From Pyrenophora tritici-repentis (lineage: Eukaryota; Ascomycota; Dothideomycetes; Pleosporales; Pleosporaceae): a DNA stretch of 64,000 nucleotides. The notes below the pieces were generated by a model that saw nothing but the letters and a program-made list of their open reading frames with translations, ran no database searches and was not told the DNA's origin. The stretch lies in contig NC_089391.1 of the NCBI RefSeq assembly GCF_003171515.1, forward strand, positions 372,001 through 436,000, written 5' to 3'. A program made the translations under genes and the position numbers. This document shows, piece by piece, positions 22,381 to 33,943 of this stretch (the stretch's first letter is position 1; every line of letters starts with the position of its first letter).

Positions 22381-24452
22381 ACAAGACTACCAGAGTCATC
22401 TATTCTACTCCTAGACGCAAACGAGCACCACCCGTGGTGGGACCCACTATGCACATCGACGAGCCCAGGAGCACCCCCATTTGTAGAATGGATAGAAAGC
22501 CAAAACCTTAGCCTTCTAAACACACCAGGAACGGGCACTTTCTTTAGGCCACACCTATCAAGAGAATCAGTTTTAGACCTATCCCTAGTTACCCCAGACC
22601 TAGCTGACAAAGCTATTGACTGGCAAGTCACTACAGAGACTGGATCTGACCACTACGGCCTACTCTTCTCAATTCGATCAGACACCGACCAAGTAGACAA
22701 TCCAATAAACCAACGCAAGTTTAACACAAAAAAGGCGGATTGGCCACTATTTCAAAAAACCCTAAACGAGGCTATTCAAAACAACATCACGCTACAGCAC
22801 ATAAGCGAGATAAACGACCCTAGGAAACAAGATTGCAAGAATCTAATTCTAGAAGAGGACCAGGAGCTTCAAAGCAAACTAGAGGAGATAGGGGAAGCAA
22901 TTACGCAAGTCATCCAACTAGCAGCTGACAAAGCAATCCCAAAAGTCAAACTAGGTCCCAAACCAAAACCCTGGTGGAACCAGGAGCTTACTAAGCTAAG
23001 AAGAGAGCTTACTCACTGCCAAAGAGTCTACACACAACAATTGCAACAGTTGTCCATCCAAGAGGCATATCTATTCAAGAAAGACTTCTTAATAGCGCGG
23101 AACACCTACGCAAGAGCAATCAAGGATGCCAAGAAGAGACATTGGAATAGCTTTCTAGAACAAGAAACCCCACAGTCTATCTACAAAGCTATGGCATACA
23201 CAAAGGATCAAAAGGTCGAAAAGATTCCACCTATCCAAGGAGAGAGACTAGAGACTACGTTTAAAGGAAAGTGTAAAGCCTTCAGAAAAGCGCTATTCCC
23301 ACCACCACCTATCTCGAACCCGCCAAGCTTTGCCAATTACCAGGAGAGCAACTGGAACTGGCCAATGCTATCTATAACCGAACTAGAACAGGCATGTTCT
23401 AGCAAGATTAAAAGTAGTACACCAGGCCCAGATGCTATTACTCAAGATATCATAACTGCCGCTTTCAAGTTTAATCCAGAGATACTCTTCAAGGCTTACT
23501 CAAGTCTATTCAACTACGGATACCACCCACGGTGCTGGAAGGCAGCTACAGGAGCGATTCTCAAGAAACCGTCTAAACCAGACTACTCAATCCCTAAAGC
23601 CTACAGAGTAATCACTCTCTTAAACAGCTTAGGGAAGATCCTAGAGAGAATAATTGCCAAGAGACTAAGTAGTCTAGCAGAAACTACAGACCTCCTACAC
23701 AGCTCGCAAATAGGAGGTAGAAACAAGAAATCTGCAATAGACGCTGCTCTTTTACTAGTAGACCAGATCCAACACAAGAAACAACAAGGCCAAATCACTT
23801 CTACAGTGTTTGTTGACGTTAAAGGCGCGTTTGACCACGTCATACACAACCAGTTTCTAGAACGACTAAAGAAACTAGGCCTACCAATCAGCCTTATCTG
23901 TTGGGCAAAATCATTCCTTTCTGAAAGAACGCTAAGGCTCTCATTTGACAACAAGATTGAAGAATTTAGTCAAATTATATCAGGGGTCCCACAAGGAAGC
24001 CCGGTATCACCAATCTTCTTTCTTATCTACACTAGAGACCTATTCCCGACCCTACAAAGCTTCCAACTATCATATATTGACGACCTATCGCTTACTACCT
24101 CATCAAACTCTTTAAAGAAAAATATAAGAGTGTTACAAAGAGAGATAGTTACATTATTCTCTAGAGGAAAAGAGCTAGGCATCATTTTTGATCCATCAAA
24201 AACAGAGCTTATCCACTTCACTGCTAAAAAGGAAAGAAACAAAAGAGCTCTAACTCTTCCAAACAACAGCCAGGTAGAACACAAAGACACTGTAAAGTGG
24301 CTAGGTATCTATCTAGACAACCGTCTATCATTCAAATCACATGTGTCTATACGTGCAAGCCAAGCTAGACAAGCTTTCTACAGACTAGGAAGACTAGCAA
24401 ACATTGAACTCGGCCTATCAACACACGCTATCCGGCAACTATATCTTAGACT
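22381..24452 (+). pseudogene. LINE-B ORF2, endonuclease C-terminus and reverse transcriptase
   Basis: Continues the frame broken at 14284. Endonuclease motifs LLLDANEHHPWW (D-x-N) and TGSDHYG (SDH) are intact. RT follows: PGPDAITQDII, YRVITLLNSLGKILERI, VFVDVKGAFDHV (motif A), GVPQGSPVSP (motif B) and the catalytic SYIDDLSL (near 24073). No stops occur in this 691-codon stretch. The frame is ended by the MITE at 24453, which introduces a stop at 24514-24516. Confidence 0.92.
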
Positions 24453-24602
24453 CCGCAACAATCAATTCAATCCGGTCACTCTCCTAGACCCACTTACCTA
24501 TCTAGGTAGGGCTTAAACTCCTATAGGTAACTACTAGGCTTAAAGCGGTAATCAATCAATCCAATCTGAACCTTCTAGGACCCACTTAATTGATTGTTGC
24601 GG
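24453..24602. mobile_element. 150-bp MITE in LINE-B ORF2
   Basis: Ends are 15-bp perfect inverted repeats (CCGCAACAATCAATT ... AATTGATTGTTGCGG), possibly with a 3-bp target duplication ACT. The interior has no coding capacity. The CAACAATCAA motif recalls hAT-1 ends, but no 8-bp duplication is present, so superfamily assignment is open. Insertion shifts and stops the RT frame. Confidence 0.75.
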
Positions 24603-25098
24603 ACTGTGCTATATCTAGCATGTGTAACCAGCGTGTCAGACTACGGAGCGCAAATCTACTGGCAAAACCAATTATACGCTACATCAATACTACAATCACT
24701 ACACAACCTAGCATGCCGAAAGATTCTAGGAGTGTTTAGAACTGCACCAGCCGTTCCAACAAGCATAGAAGCTAGCCTACCGCTACCAGCAATTAGACTC
24801 AACACAACTATCCGGAACTACGCAAGAAGAGCAAACCTGCTCGCTAGTACCCACCCAATTGCTAATGCAATAACCCGGATACAATCAACAAACCCCCAAC
24901 AAACAAAAAAGCCAGACTAACACCGACAGCTACAAGCTATTATCGAATCAATTCCTAAAAATAACAAAAGAGATACAGAACAGACTATCCCATACCGGTT
25001 TAGACCATGGGATACGCCTAACTACAAAATAACAATCTCTGTTGGAAGGTCTATAGCACTAGTGCTGAAAGGAAATAACGATAACTAGGAATGCATTC
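24603..25098 (+). pseudogene. LINE-B ORF2, post-RT linker
   Basis: The frame resumes as LYLACVTSVSDYGAQIYW, the conserved thumb/linker segment after LINE RTs. It is interrupted by TAA near 24918-24920 and TAG near 25086-25088; the first could be a former CAA. The region ends at an LTR fragment. Confidence 0.8.
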
Positions 25099-25231
25099 TG
25101 TTCGGTGATGGTGATTGATTTATTACGAACACAGCTGCTACGAAGGTATACCTAAGCTCTGCGCAAGGTGGGCCGAAGTCGGGCCGAAGTGTCCAGCAGC
25201 CGACGTCTCTACCGATACTCACGATCCGACA
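25099..25231 (-). repeat. Truncated Copia-D-type LTR inside LINE-B
   Basis: Reverse-oriented sequence ending ATCCGACA (start TGTCGGATCGTGAGTATCGG in LTR sense), strongly similar over ~110 bp to the solo LTR at 56784-56977 but lacking most of the second half. No target duplication was found. Confidence 0.75.
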
Positions 25232-26230
25232 ATCTCACAAAAACGCAGGGAAGAGGAAGCAATTGAGCATAAGGCCTACATCAAAACTAGGCTAGATAAC
25301 TGCACTACAATCTACTCAGACGCCTCACAAATAAAAGATGGAAATGGTATAGGTGTTGGCATCGTAGCCTACAACTCAACCCAGCAAGAGATCTACTCAG
25401 AAAAGACCAATATAGGGGAATACCAACTAGTTTACAACGGTGAACTAGAAGGCATTACTCTAGCTTTTGAATACGTAGCAAAGACAGCTACAAGAGACCA
25501 GGAATTCGAGATCTACGCAGACAATCAGGCAGCAATCTATAGGCTTAAAAACCTATCAGATAACCCAGGGCAACAATGGCAACTACGATGCCTAAAAGCA
25601 GCAAAAACAATCCGACAAAAACAGGCTACTATCCACTTACTGTGGGCACCCGGACACACAGACATAGTAGGGAATGAAAGAGCAGACTATCTTGCAAAAG
25701 AGGCTGCTAAAGAAGTCCCACAATCATCAACAAAAAGCATTGCCTACCTAGGCACTGTTATCAAAAAGATCGAACAAACCGAACAACGCCAAGAGTACCA
25801 AAAATACAAAACAAGAGCAACCACTCTAAACAAAAAGACCTACTCAGCAAAATTCCCACTCAAAATCCGAAAAACAATCCAAATACCACGCAGCACCAAT
25901 CGAGAAATCTCTAGCGCCTTCTATGCTCTTAAAATAGGACACGGATACTTTGGGTCCTATTTAAAGAGATTCAAGAAAAGAGAATCTGATCTCTGCAGCT
26001 GCTCGCACACCCAAACACCAGAGCACCTACTTTTACAATGCTCTCTATACAAAACAGAAAGAAAAACTCTTATACAAGCAATTCATCACCAACCAGCGAC
26101 TCTACCACTACTTCTCCATACTAGCGCCGGTATAGAAGCCACTTTAGCTTTTATTACTAGCACTAGAATAGGAACAAGAAAATGGTACCAAGGACAGCTA
26201 ACAGACGACACACAGAGAGACACTGTATAA
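25232..26230 (+). pseudogene. LINE-B ORF2, RNase H and C-terminal zinc motif
   Basis: RNase H of the LINE polyprotein: TIYSDASQIKDGNGIG (first Asp), NGELEGITLA (Glu), EIYADNQAAI (Asp) and APGHTDIVGNERAD (GHxxxxGNExAD). It ends with CSCSHTQTPEHLLLQC, a CX1CX7HX4C putative zinc motif found at the C-terminus of such LINEs, and a stop at 26230. The domain is uninterrupted. Confidence 0.9.
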
Positions 26231-26485
26231 AACTAAAAACACTGCCTTCTCCTTTGTCATAAGAGCCCGCTGCCACATCTCTTTCTATTCACCAAACTGC
26301 TCTTTAGCACCAGGCACTAGCTAGACACCGAGTATCTAGCTAGAAGCAAGCCTAAACTGCCATAGCCAAACAAACACCCAAACTGTACGATAAACAAAAC
26401 CAGATAGAACGGCCTTCGGCCCAGTCCTACATAGTCTCTGACTGAAAAAGGACTCAAATGGAATAATAATAATAATAATAATAAT
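26231..26485 (+). repeat. LINE-B 3' UTR and (TAA)n tail
   Basis: About 230 bp of 3' UTR including the conserved segment GGCCTTCGGCC...CATAGTCTCTGACT just before a TAA/ATA tandem tail. The same end occurs at 33684-33943 and, inverted, at 53688-53940, which defines the LINE-B 3' terminus. Confidence 0.88.
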
Positions 26486-28775
26486 ACTTCGCCTAATGTT
26501 GGTTGCTCTTAGTTTCGAGCTACCGTACGTACGTGGCGAGCACGTGACTACGTGCGTGGCCCGTGCCGTAGGGTAGGATTCAGTTCGTACGCGAGCTGCA
26601 GCCCACCTCCTCTAATCAATCATAATCATCTACCTCAACTCGTTGCAACGATCGTTACTTGATTCAACCTCACCTTTGCCGTATCAACAAATAGGATGGA
26701 GAGTTTTGCTGAGGCATTTAGTAGGGCTTTCCAAATTCGATTGTGCCATATAACAAGCTGTGCTGTGCGCCACGCAGATCTTCATAGATACGTACTCTGG
26801 ATAATACCGCACAGGCAGTAGTCACAAATGCTTACGTACTTGGGCACATGGTAATACATAATTCCCAGCCACCTCATCGCCCTACAAATTGAATATATAT
26901 GCTTAACTCATACTGGACAACCTCAAGTGGAGGTTGTCAATATTGATAGCTTGGACTTAGACCCGTAAGCCGCGCGCCTAGAAGAATCTATTATCCAGGC
27001 ATGGAGAAACGGATGTTTTCGGAAGTTTGCTGGATTATAGAATGCGGCCCAACAGACGTCAGAAACACTACACAAGGGTGGATTCGTATGCAGACACGTC
27101 GCCCCCACCAAAATCCAACAAATCGGATTTGTTTGATTTGTGAGTGCCTGAGTAAGTGTCCTTGTCTGCGCGAAATCTTTTGCGGGGCCTCTTTTACTAG
27201 ATGTGGTAGGCTAGAGCCCTTCGACCTCTTATCCTCGTTGATCAACTCGGCTCTTCTTCCTGCCCGGCCTGATTGTTGCTTAGGTAACAAGCGAGACTGT
27301 CTCTCCGGCCTGTACCTACGAGTCGTGCCGAAGTAGGATCGAGGCAGCCCGCTGGGTATTGTTTGGCTAACATACCAACGATCAGCACCTATAATCCGAC
27401 AATGTAGCTTTGGTTATATATTCTGCTCCTCTTCATAGTCGAATATAGGACTGTGGTAGCGATCGAGTGGACTCTGGCATTAGCCGTTTTCAGGATTGTC
27501 TCCCATCTAGCTGCAGCTAGACGATTAGCAAGAAACTGCGCGGACTTCAACTCCCTAGAGGCGTTATTCATTCCTGTACTGTGTAGGCGAAACTAACAAT
27601 AATACAACTTCAACCTATAGAAATCATCTACGAGCCAAAGTGCAGAAGAGTGACGAGTTAGATGTCTCGCGGCTCTAAAACATTCCGAGGTTTACCGTGA
27701 AAGCTTATTTCCCCTCTTTTCTTATCTCCGCTCATGTTCGACCAGGCTGATCTTTTAGAAGCATAGACAAAAGCGGGAAGAATAACCGGATGTCTATCAT
27801 CTCTAGACCGTTGATCATGAAAGTTTATTGCTCCTCCTGTCTAGGGCGGCAACGGCTACAAGGGAGAGGACGATTACGCGGCCTACTATCATGGTAAAAG
27901 TCGTATAGAACTGGGCCGTAATTTCGCCATCGCCAGCTTGACGGCCGGCTGTTCGAGGGCGCAAGTCATATGTTTACCCCTTTAGGGCTAGCGTCTGATC
28001 TGCTCGTTTGTTGTATACAAGCCAGTTCTAGTAGCCCACAATAATAACCAAGTTCGCATCACATAGTGTGCCCTTCATCACTGGCTTGTAAAATGAGCGG
28101 TGTAGGACTAAGCTTCGGGTACAAGCCCATGAGTGCAGATAGATTACCATATGGGGGATTCTACGGTTCGGATATAACCCCTGACTATTACATGTCAAGG
28201 ATAAGCCTTAGCTCTAATTGTATCTCAACTGGCCGCTAGTTGCCGTAAAAGTACCGACCCGTCGAGGAAACATGAAACATCCCTGCATACACGGACCACT
28301 GTTTGGGGGTTCTTGGATTCCGATATGACCCCTGACTACCCCGCAATAGCACAGACGCACCATAACGTCATGTAACTAATCTAGCATACACGGCTAGGTG
28401 TTGCTAAAGACTATTAAGTCATCGTGACCTGTACACCAATTCGCCTGAAGAACAAACTCTCTAGATAGTGCGTAGATAGGAGCATGTGTCGAGATTTGTG
28501 TTTCACAGTAATTACCCTAACTCCCCTAACGTAAAGCTAGTGACTGCTAAGTTAGTAATGCTTTCCGTGTTTGTGCGGGCTATTTTGCGGACGAGCCGGA
28601 AGCATATTGCGTCTGTGCCGCGCATGGATGCGGCTTACGACTAGGCACGTGATACTAAAACATACCTTAATAAGTACTTTCGCGCGCTAGGATTATGTGC
28701 CTTGCTCTACGCTTGAGTATTTCCTAATAATTTTTTATAAAACTTTCATATGCGAGCAACCTAATCAAGCCTACT
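26486..28775. other. Gene-poor intergenic stretch
   Basis: No supported gene or recognisable mobile element in 2.3 kb. A ~70-bp segment at 26610-26690 is a diverged reverse-complement relative of 5883-5950. At about 28145-28215 and 28300-28360 two similar segments (CGGATATAACCCCTGACTA and CCGATATGACCCCTGACTA) look like an old tandem duplication. The last ~40 bp before 28776 include a TATA-like box. Confidence 0.4.
28736..28742 (+). promoter_or_regulatory. TATA-like element before the unknown two-exon gene
   Basis: TATAAAA lies 34 bp upstream of the proposed ATG at 28776, in an AT-rich stretch. The position fits a core promoter with a short leader, but there is no transcript evidence. Confidence 0.4.
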
Positions 28776-29665
28776 ATGCCATCCGTATGTCGTGTCGCTC
28801 TCCCTTTTGGTACAGATCAAAGCATGCAATATCATGCACACACACTTGGCGAGGAGCTCGTAAGTAGTAAATGTTATGCCTATCTTCTGCTTGCATAAGG
28901 CTAACTATCATTTAGAGAACTCTAGAAATTGACGTCAACGTGCATAGCGACAATGTCTCGCATGTCTCGCATGTCTTGCTAGACACTGTTAGCGTTGTCG
29001 GCGCTGTCTTCGAAGCCCACTATAAGATGCTAGCCGCGATGTACCAACCTACCGAATCCGACTCAATCTTATATACAATTGCCCTGCCAGAAGGTATTAT
29101 CGACGGAGACGCCCCTTACCTTTCTGCTGACACTGTCGGCCTGGATTGTGGAACTGTACCCACTGGACTAGTCGACGAGGAGCCGTTCCTTACAGCAATG
29201 CAAGAACGTGCATTATCTGGCGACGTCGTGCCCCCGCTCGCACATCTAGAACAGCAAAGAACCTTCTATCACCAGGCTGTGCGCGCGTTGTTTCGCTTGA
29301 ATGAGTTTAAGGTCCATTGGAACTTAAGGCTAGTCAACCTAAGTAACCCTGAGATTGTCCGACAGATCCGCATAGGTCTTGGCTTCCTAGCACTCGACCT
29401 TGTCCTTTGCCCTTCCAACACTCGATTGAGTGTGTACCTAATGGTAGCGAGCGAAAAGGCGAAAGCAATGTCTAGTATCCTCGAGGTTTCTGAGATCGAG
29501 CAGGAAAGCGAGTACGAGCGGATGTTGTTTACTCTTCTCCGCCATTGGCACTTCCGTTTACATAACGATACGCCACTCTGCAGTGAGAAAAGGAATACAG
29601 TGGGGTTTCCGGGCTACCCTGCGACACTGAATTCCCGACTTAGTCTTACAATAGTTTCAGCCTAA
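28776..29665 (+). CDS. Hypothetical protein, two exons, 277 aa
   Basis: Exon 1 28776-28859 (28 codons) and exon 2 28916-29665 join in phase. The 56-nt intron has a perfect fungal consensus: GTAAGT donor, GCTAAC branch, CATTTAG acceptor. Exon 2 is open only from the acceptor onward (TAG at 28913-28915), which supports the splice. I recognise no family. The protein is mixed and slightly acidic, with two short hydrophobic stretches (VLLDTVSVVGAVF; IGLGFLALDLVL) too short or interrupted to call membrane segments, no signal peptide and few cysteines. It lies in the only gene-like island free of transposons. The real 3' end could differ, since the last ~25 residues look less constrained. Confidence 0.55.
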
Positions 29666-30287
29666 GTCGCGTGCTCAGGCCACTGAATACATATTATTGC
29701 AACGAGAGTGCTCGATAAGGGGTGCACTTGCTCTAGGCTTAGAATGAACTTGTCCACCACGAAACTCAGGGTCTACCCAGCGCACTGTCATTTAGAAAAA
29801 AACACAATGAGAATAGCGAGCTTCCAATTCTTCAACAGCGCAAAGCATATCATAGTGATGGTGCATTGTAGTCTCCCAGAAAGTTGAGGGAAGCTCGTGT
29901 GCAACAACAGGAAGAAGAGGCCGAAAACCTCCTAAAAACTAAAGCAAGATAGCAGAGTCTCCTGTTCTTGCTTCTTTCCCCATGCCTCTTTCGCGATTGC
30001 GCCGACTACCTTTGCTTCTTCTGCCAATGTTATTTTATTCGAAGCGGAAGGTTCTGAAGAAACTGTAACGGGCTGAGCCTCGAGTCACATGACTAGGCTG
30101 CTAGCCTAGTCGCTTCCCCGGCAACGTGAGGGCCGTGCACCAACCCAAACAAAGCAGGCTTGCCGCTTGCGTCTTACCTTCTTTCTTCATCTTGACTGTA
30201 AATAGCATCTGGACTAGGTAGCTGGAATACAGTTCCTACGGACCGTTCACATACAGTCAAGATCAAGAAGAACACGCAGAATACGCA
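29666..30287. other. Intergenic region before hAT-2
   Basis: No ORF or repeat of note. It holds short palindromic bits (CTAGGCTGCTAGCCTAG near 30090). The 3' UTR and terminator of the two-exon gene presumably fall here. Confidence 0.4.
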
Positions 30288-33200
30288 CAGACTTGCTATC
30301 AGTCAGTCTACTCAGTTCAGACTGACTGAACTGACTGAATCTTGGCAGTCAGTTCAGTCAGTCTTCGTTCCGTCCGGATATCAGTTCAGTCAGTCCGGAG
30401 GCCTCTAGATAACAGTTCAGTCAGTCCAGAGACCTCTGGACTGACTGAACTGACTGAATTGGACTGAATTGGACTGAATCTAGCTCTTTGAAGCCGTGTT
30501 TTGCAGTCACGATAGCAACTTCTAGTGTTGCTTAGAACACGACTTGTCGCTGCAACTAAGACAGACGCTAGTCTTGAATGGGAAAACGCCTGTCTCGTTT
30601 GGGTTAGAGATAATACCCGAGCCAATTAGACTCTGCTAATTGCGCTAGGGCCACATGGCAGCCTTGACGCGTCGCGCCCACTCTAGCAAACTAATGCTAC
30701 AACACTCTAGCCACAAACAATTTAGTGTACTTCATGTCTACTCCTTCGAGCTTAAGCCTCCGCCGCCTTGTCGAACGCGATAAGTGCAGTTCTCCTCTAC
30801 CGTCGCTATCGAACGCGCCCACTGTTGGGGATACTGCGAGCGAGGCTCAGCCTAACAAGCCCGTGGCCATACATGCAGACTTACCTGACGACGATAACTA
30901 TTACGTTGGGCTTGATTTTAAGCGCGTACCGTACCTCGAGCGACGCCAAGCAGAGCGTAGTCGCGGCGCAGTAAGGAGCTGGATCTACCGCCACGGCTGG
31001 GGCGTATAGCACCGCAAGCACAAGAAGAATTACTGGCTTTGCTAGATCTGCCACAAGCAACGGCGGCAACAGGAGGCCTACTACGAGGCTGATAGCACTA
31101 CAAACGCCGGTCGACACCTCTCAAGCAACAGGCCTGGGCACTCACTTGGACCTAACGGACCTATACCAATTGCTAGCCGGGAGGGCAACATTATAGGCGC
31201 GCTCGCAAAATCACAAGTCTACATAATGAGGTCTAGAGGTGTAGAGGTCTCCCAGGAGGTTGCTAATGAGATAGCGGCAAGCTTTTCATCCTCTCGGTTT
31301 CAAGACGCGCTAAAGGACTGGGTAATTGCTGACAACCAGAGCCTACGCGTAATAGAGACGCCGCAGTTTCGAAATATGATCGCGGCCGCAAGTCCCCTAG
31401 CGGAAGCTCTCCTTTGGCGTAGCCACTAGACGCTCCGCGATCATATTATTGCTGAGTACAACGCGTACGTACCAGCCGTTGCCGCCTACCTTCGCGAAGC
31501 CTGGTCGCTCATACACGTTTCCTTTGACAACTGAACCTCAACTGGCGGACGGTACGCTTTCACCGGCCTCTGCGTACACTACCTTAACGGCGAGGGCAAG
31601 CTAGTTGACCACTTGCTCGGGTTACCTGAGCTCCACGGGGCGCACACTGGCAATAATATTGCCTCAGTAGCGGCGACAATACTGCGGCTATTTGGTGTTG
31701 ACGACACAAGCGTCGGATACTTTGTGCTTGACAACGCAAGCAACAACGATACTGCGGTTAAGTCTTTAGCAGAGGAGTTCAACTTTACTGCAAGCGAGCG
31801 GCGGCTGCGCTGCTGCTGCTGCCACATCCTCAACCTAGGCGCGCAGTTAGTAATTTAGGGTAAAGATCGTAGCGCGTACGAGAACGACGCCGCTCACCTT
31901 GACGACGAGGAAAAGTACATGGATGAGTGGCGCAAGTACGGCCCTATTGGGGTCCTTTTTGACGTAATCGCGTCTATCTGCACGCCGCAAACTCGACAGC
32001 TATTAGAGCGCCTACAGCGTGACGAGGCAGAGGCGATAGGCGTTACAGCTAATATCCGGCAACTTGTTAAGCCTATTAAGACGCGCTGGAATAGCTATTT
32101 CGACACTTTTGTGCGCGCAGCCGAGCTATATGGTCCTATCGACAGCTATATTGAGTTCAAACTCAAGGAGCACAGTGCCGCAACAGCACCATCACGACGC
32201 CGGAAGAACCGCGAGCTGCTGCCTGCTGCGCAGCCGCGACTATATGTACGCGAGGGTGGCCTAAGCGGCAAGGATTGGGCGACGATTACGGAGTATATCT
32301 AACTCCTCGAGCCATTTGCGGAAGCTACACGGCTGCTTGAAGGCCGCGGCCGACACGGCCGGCACGGCGCTATATGGGAGGTTTTAGTAACGTTTGAATG
32401 GCTTCTTGACCAGCTTGAGGCTCTTAAAGACCGCCTTAAGGACATTAATTACGAAGATCTTGACGCGCCCGAAGACCATCTTGTTACGCACGTTAACCTT
32501 GCGCATAGTAAGCTTGCCGAGTACTACGAAAAATTCGATAACGCGCCTGTTTACTATGCCGCTACGATCCTCCACCCGCACTACAAAAACCACCTTGCGG
32601 CGCTCTGGAAGGTGCCTAACACCCATATCACCGCCCGCGACGGCGTCCACTATCGCGATGGCTGGCTTGATAATAACCATCGGGCGTTCTTGCGAATGTG
32701 GCAGGAGCGGAGCAACGCTGCGGTCGACGTAGCCGACGCAGTAACGCCGCCGCAAAAGAAGCCCCGGCTGGGGTTGTCATCGTCGCGATCAGCCTTTCTG
32801 CAGTCGTCGATTGAGACCAATCTGCGGCAGGTAGAGGCAGGTCTGAGGGAGGATGAATATGAGATCTGGAGGCGGCAACCGGCGTTAGCTGAAGAGGATC
32901 GGCTATCGCTTAACCCGCTGCTCTACTGGGAGTCAGTTGCTAGACAGTTTCCATTACTCTCTAAGTTTGCTATTAACATACTCACAATACGGGCGGCAGC
33001 AGCAGACTGCGAGCGGACATTCAGCGAGCTTGGCGACATGTTAGGCACGCGGAGACTCCATATGAAGCCAGAGCTTGTCGCAGCTTTACAGAGTTTAAAG
33101 AGCTGGAAGAGGCTTAGTATACAGCCAGCAACCATGTCTACTTATGGGCCAGCAGGTGTACTATCAGAGGAAGAAATTTCAAAAATACAAGAGCAGCTAT

Positions 33201-33402
33201 CCCAGTTTGATATTAGTTAATTTAGATTAGATCAGTCCAGGTCAGTTCAGTCAGTCCACAGCAGCAGCAACGTCAGTTCAGTTCAGTCAGTCCACAGCAG
33301 CGGCAACGTCAGTTCAGTCCAGTCCAGTTCAGTGACCTTCAAACATCAGTTCAGTCAGTCCGGAGGTCTCCGGACTGACTGAACTGACTGATAGCAAGTC
33401 TG
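30288..33402 (+). mobile_element. hAT-2 DNA transposon, degenerate
   Basis: Perfect 20-bp terminal inverted repeats, CAGACTTGCTATCAGTCAGT at 30288 and its complement ending at 33402. The subterminal regions (30300-30480 and 33225-33395) are dense arrays of TTCAGTCAGTCC/GGACTGACTGAA in both orientations, presumably transposase-binding sites. The inside encodes a hAT transposase with many stops. The 8-bp flanks do not match (AATACGCA / CTTCAACT), so the insertion has been rearranged at one end. The right flank is the 5'-truncated LINE-B fragment. Confidence 0.88.
30734..33220 (+). pseudogene. hAT-2 transposase with at least six in-frame stops
   Basis: A single frame runs from ATG 30734 to 33220, broken by stops near 31007, 31040, 31429, 31532, 31857 and 32300. 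Each is explainable by one transition (CAG to TAG, CAA to TAA, TGG to TGA or TAG), a RIP-like pattern. Domain order matches hAT-1: BED-like finger remnant, SFDN...TSTGG, YFVLDNASNND, RCCCCHILNLGAQ, and a dimerisation domain with LLYWESVARQF and RAAAADCERTFSELGDML. The stop near 31857 is at the codon equivalent to the only stop in hAT-1. Inactive. Confidence 0.88.
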
Positions 33403-33943
33403 CTTCAACTCCTATTTAAAGAGATTCAAGAAACGAGAGTCTGATCTCTGCAGCTGTCAGAATACCCAAACGCCAAAACACCTCCTACTCCATTGCTACC
33501 TATACAAAGAACAACGAAAAACGCTCCTACAATCACTAAAACACCGGCCAGTTACTCTACCACTACTACTCCACACTAGCACAGGTATAGAAGCAACCCT
33601 AGCTTTTATTACTAGTACTAGAATAGGAACAAGAAAGTGGTACCTAGGACAGCCACTAGAAGACCCACAGAGAGACACTGTATAAAACTAAGATACAAAA
33701 CCTCTCCTTTGCCATAAGAGCCCGCTGTTACACCTCTTTCTACTCACCAAACTGCTCCTTAGCACCTGGCATCAAACAGATATGAGATATCTTTTGAAGA
33801 AAAGCCAAAACCATAATAGCAAACCATACCAAAAACCATGTACATTAGAAAAACCTAGATAGAACGGCCTTCGGCCAAAGTCCTACATAGTCTCTGACTA
33901 AAAAAGGACTCTAATGGATTAATAATAATGATAATAATAATAG
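33403..33943 (+). repeat. 5'-truncated LINE-B copy
   Basis: Matches the last ~90 codons of LINE-B ORF2 (RFKKRESDLCSC then TPKHLLLHCYLY), its 3' UTR and the TAA/TGA-rich tail at 33918-33943, with roughly 10% differences. It begins at TCCTATTTAAAGAGATTC, directly against hAT-2, and its tail abuts pogo sequence. Confidence 0.88.

Larger units (their letters stand above)
11823..26485 (+). mobile_element. LINE-B, non-LTR retrotransposon split by nested insertions
   Basis: A complete two-ORF LINE of the Tad1/I type: 5' UTR, ORF1 (12240), ORF2 (13877) with APE endonuclease, RT and RNase H, a 3' UTR from 26231, and a (TAA)n tail at about 26463-26485. It hosts a hAT MITE (12875-13076), a complete Gypsy (14285-22375), a 150-bp MITE (24453-24602) and an LTR fragment (25099-25231). 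Truncated 3' copies lie at 33403-33943 and 53688-54238, and endonuclease pieces at 11701-11822 and 38493-38869. The 5' boundary is taken as the end of the antisense fragment and is approximate. Confidence 0.85.

Noticed and set aside
27001..27336. 111-aa cysteine-rich ORF on the plus strand
   Set aside because: No signal peptide, no splice or promoter support, overlapping antisense ORFs of similar length; probably chance.
30300..30480. CRISPR-like or satellite array of CAGTCAGT repeats
   Set aside because: Irregular spacing, both orientations, and located at both ends of hAT-2: subterminal repeats of a transposon in a eukaryote.
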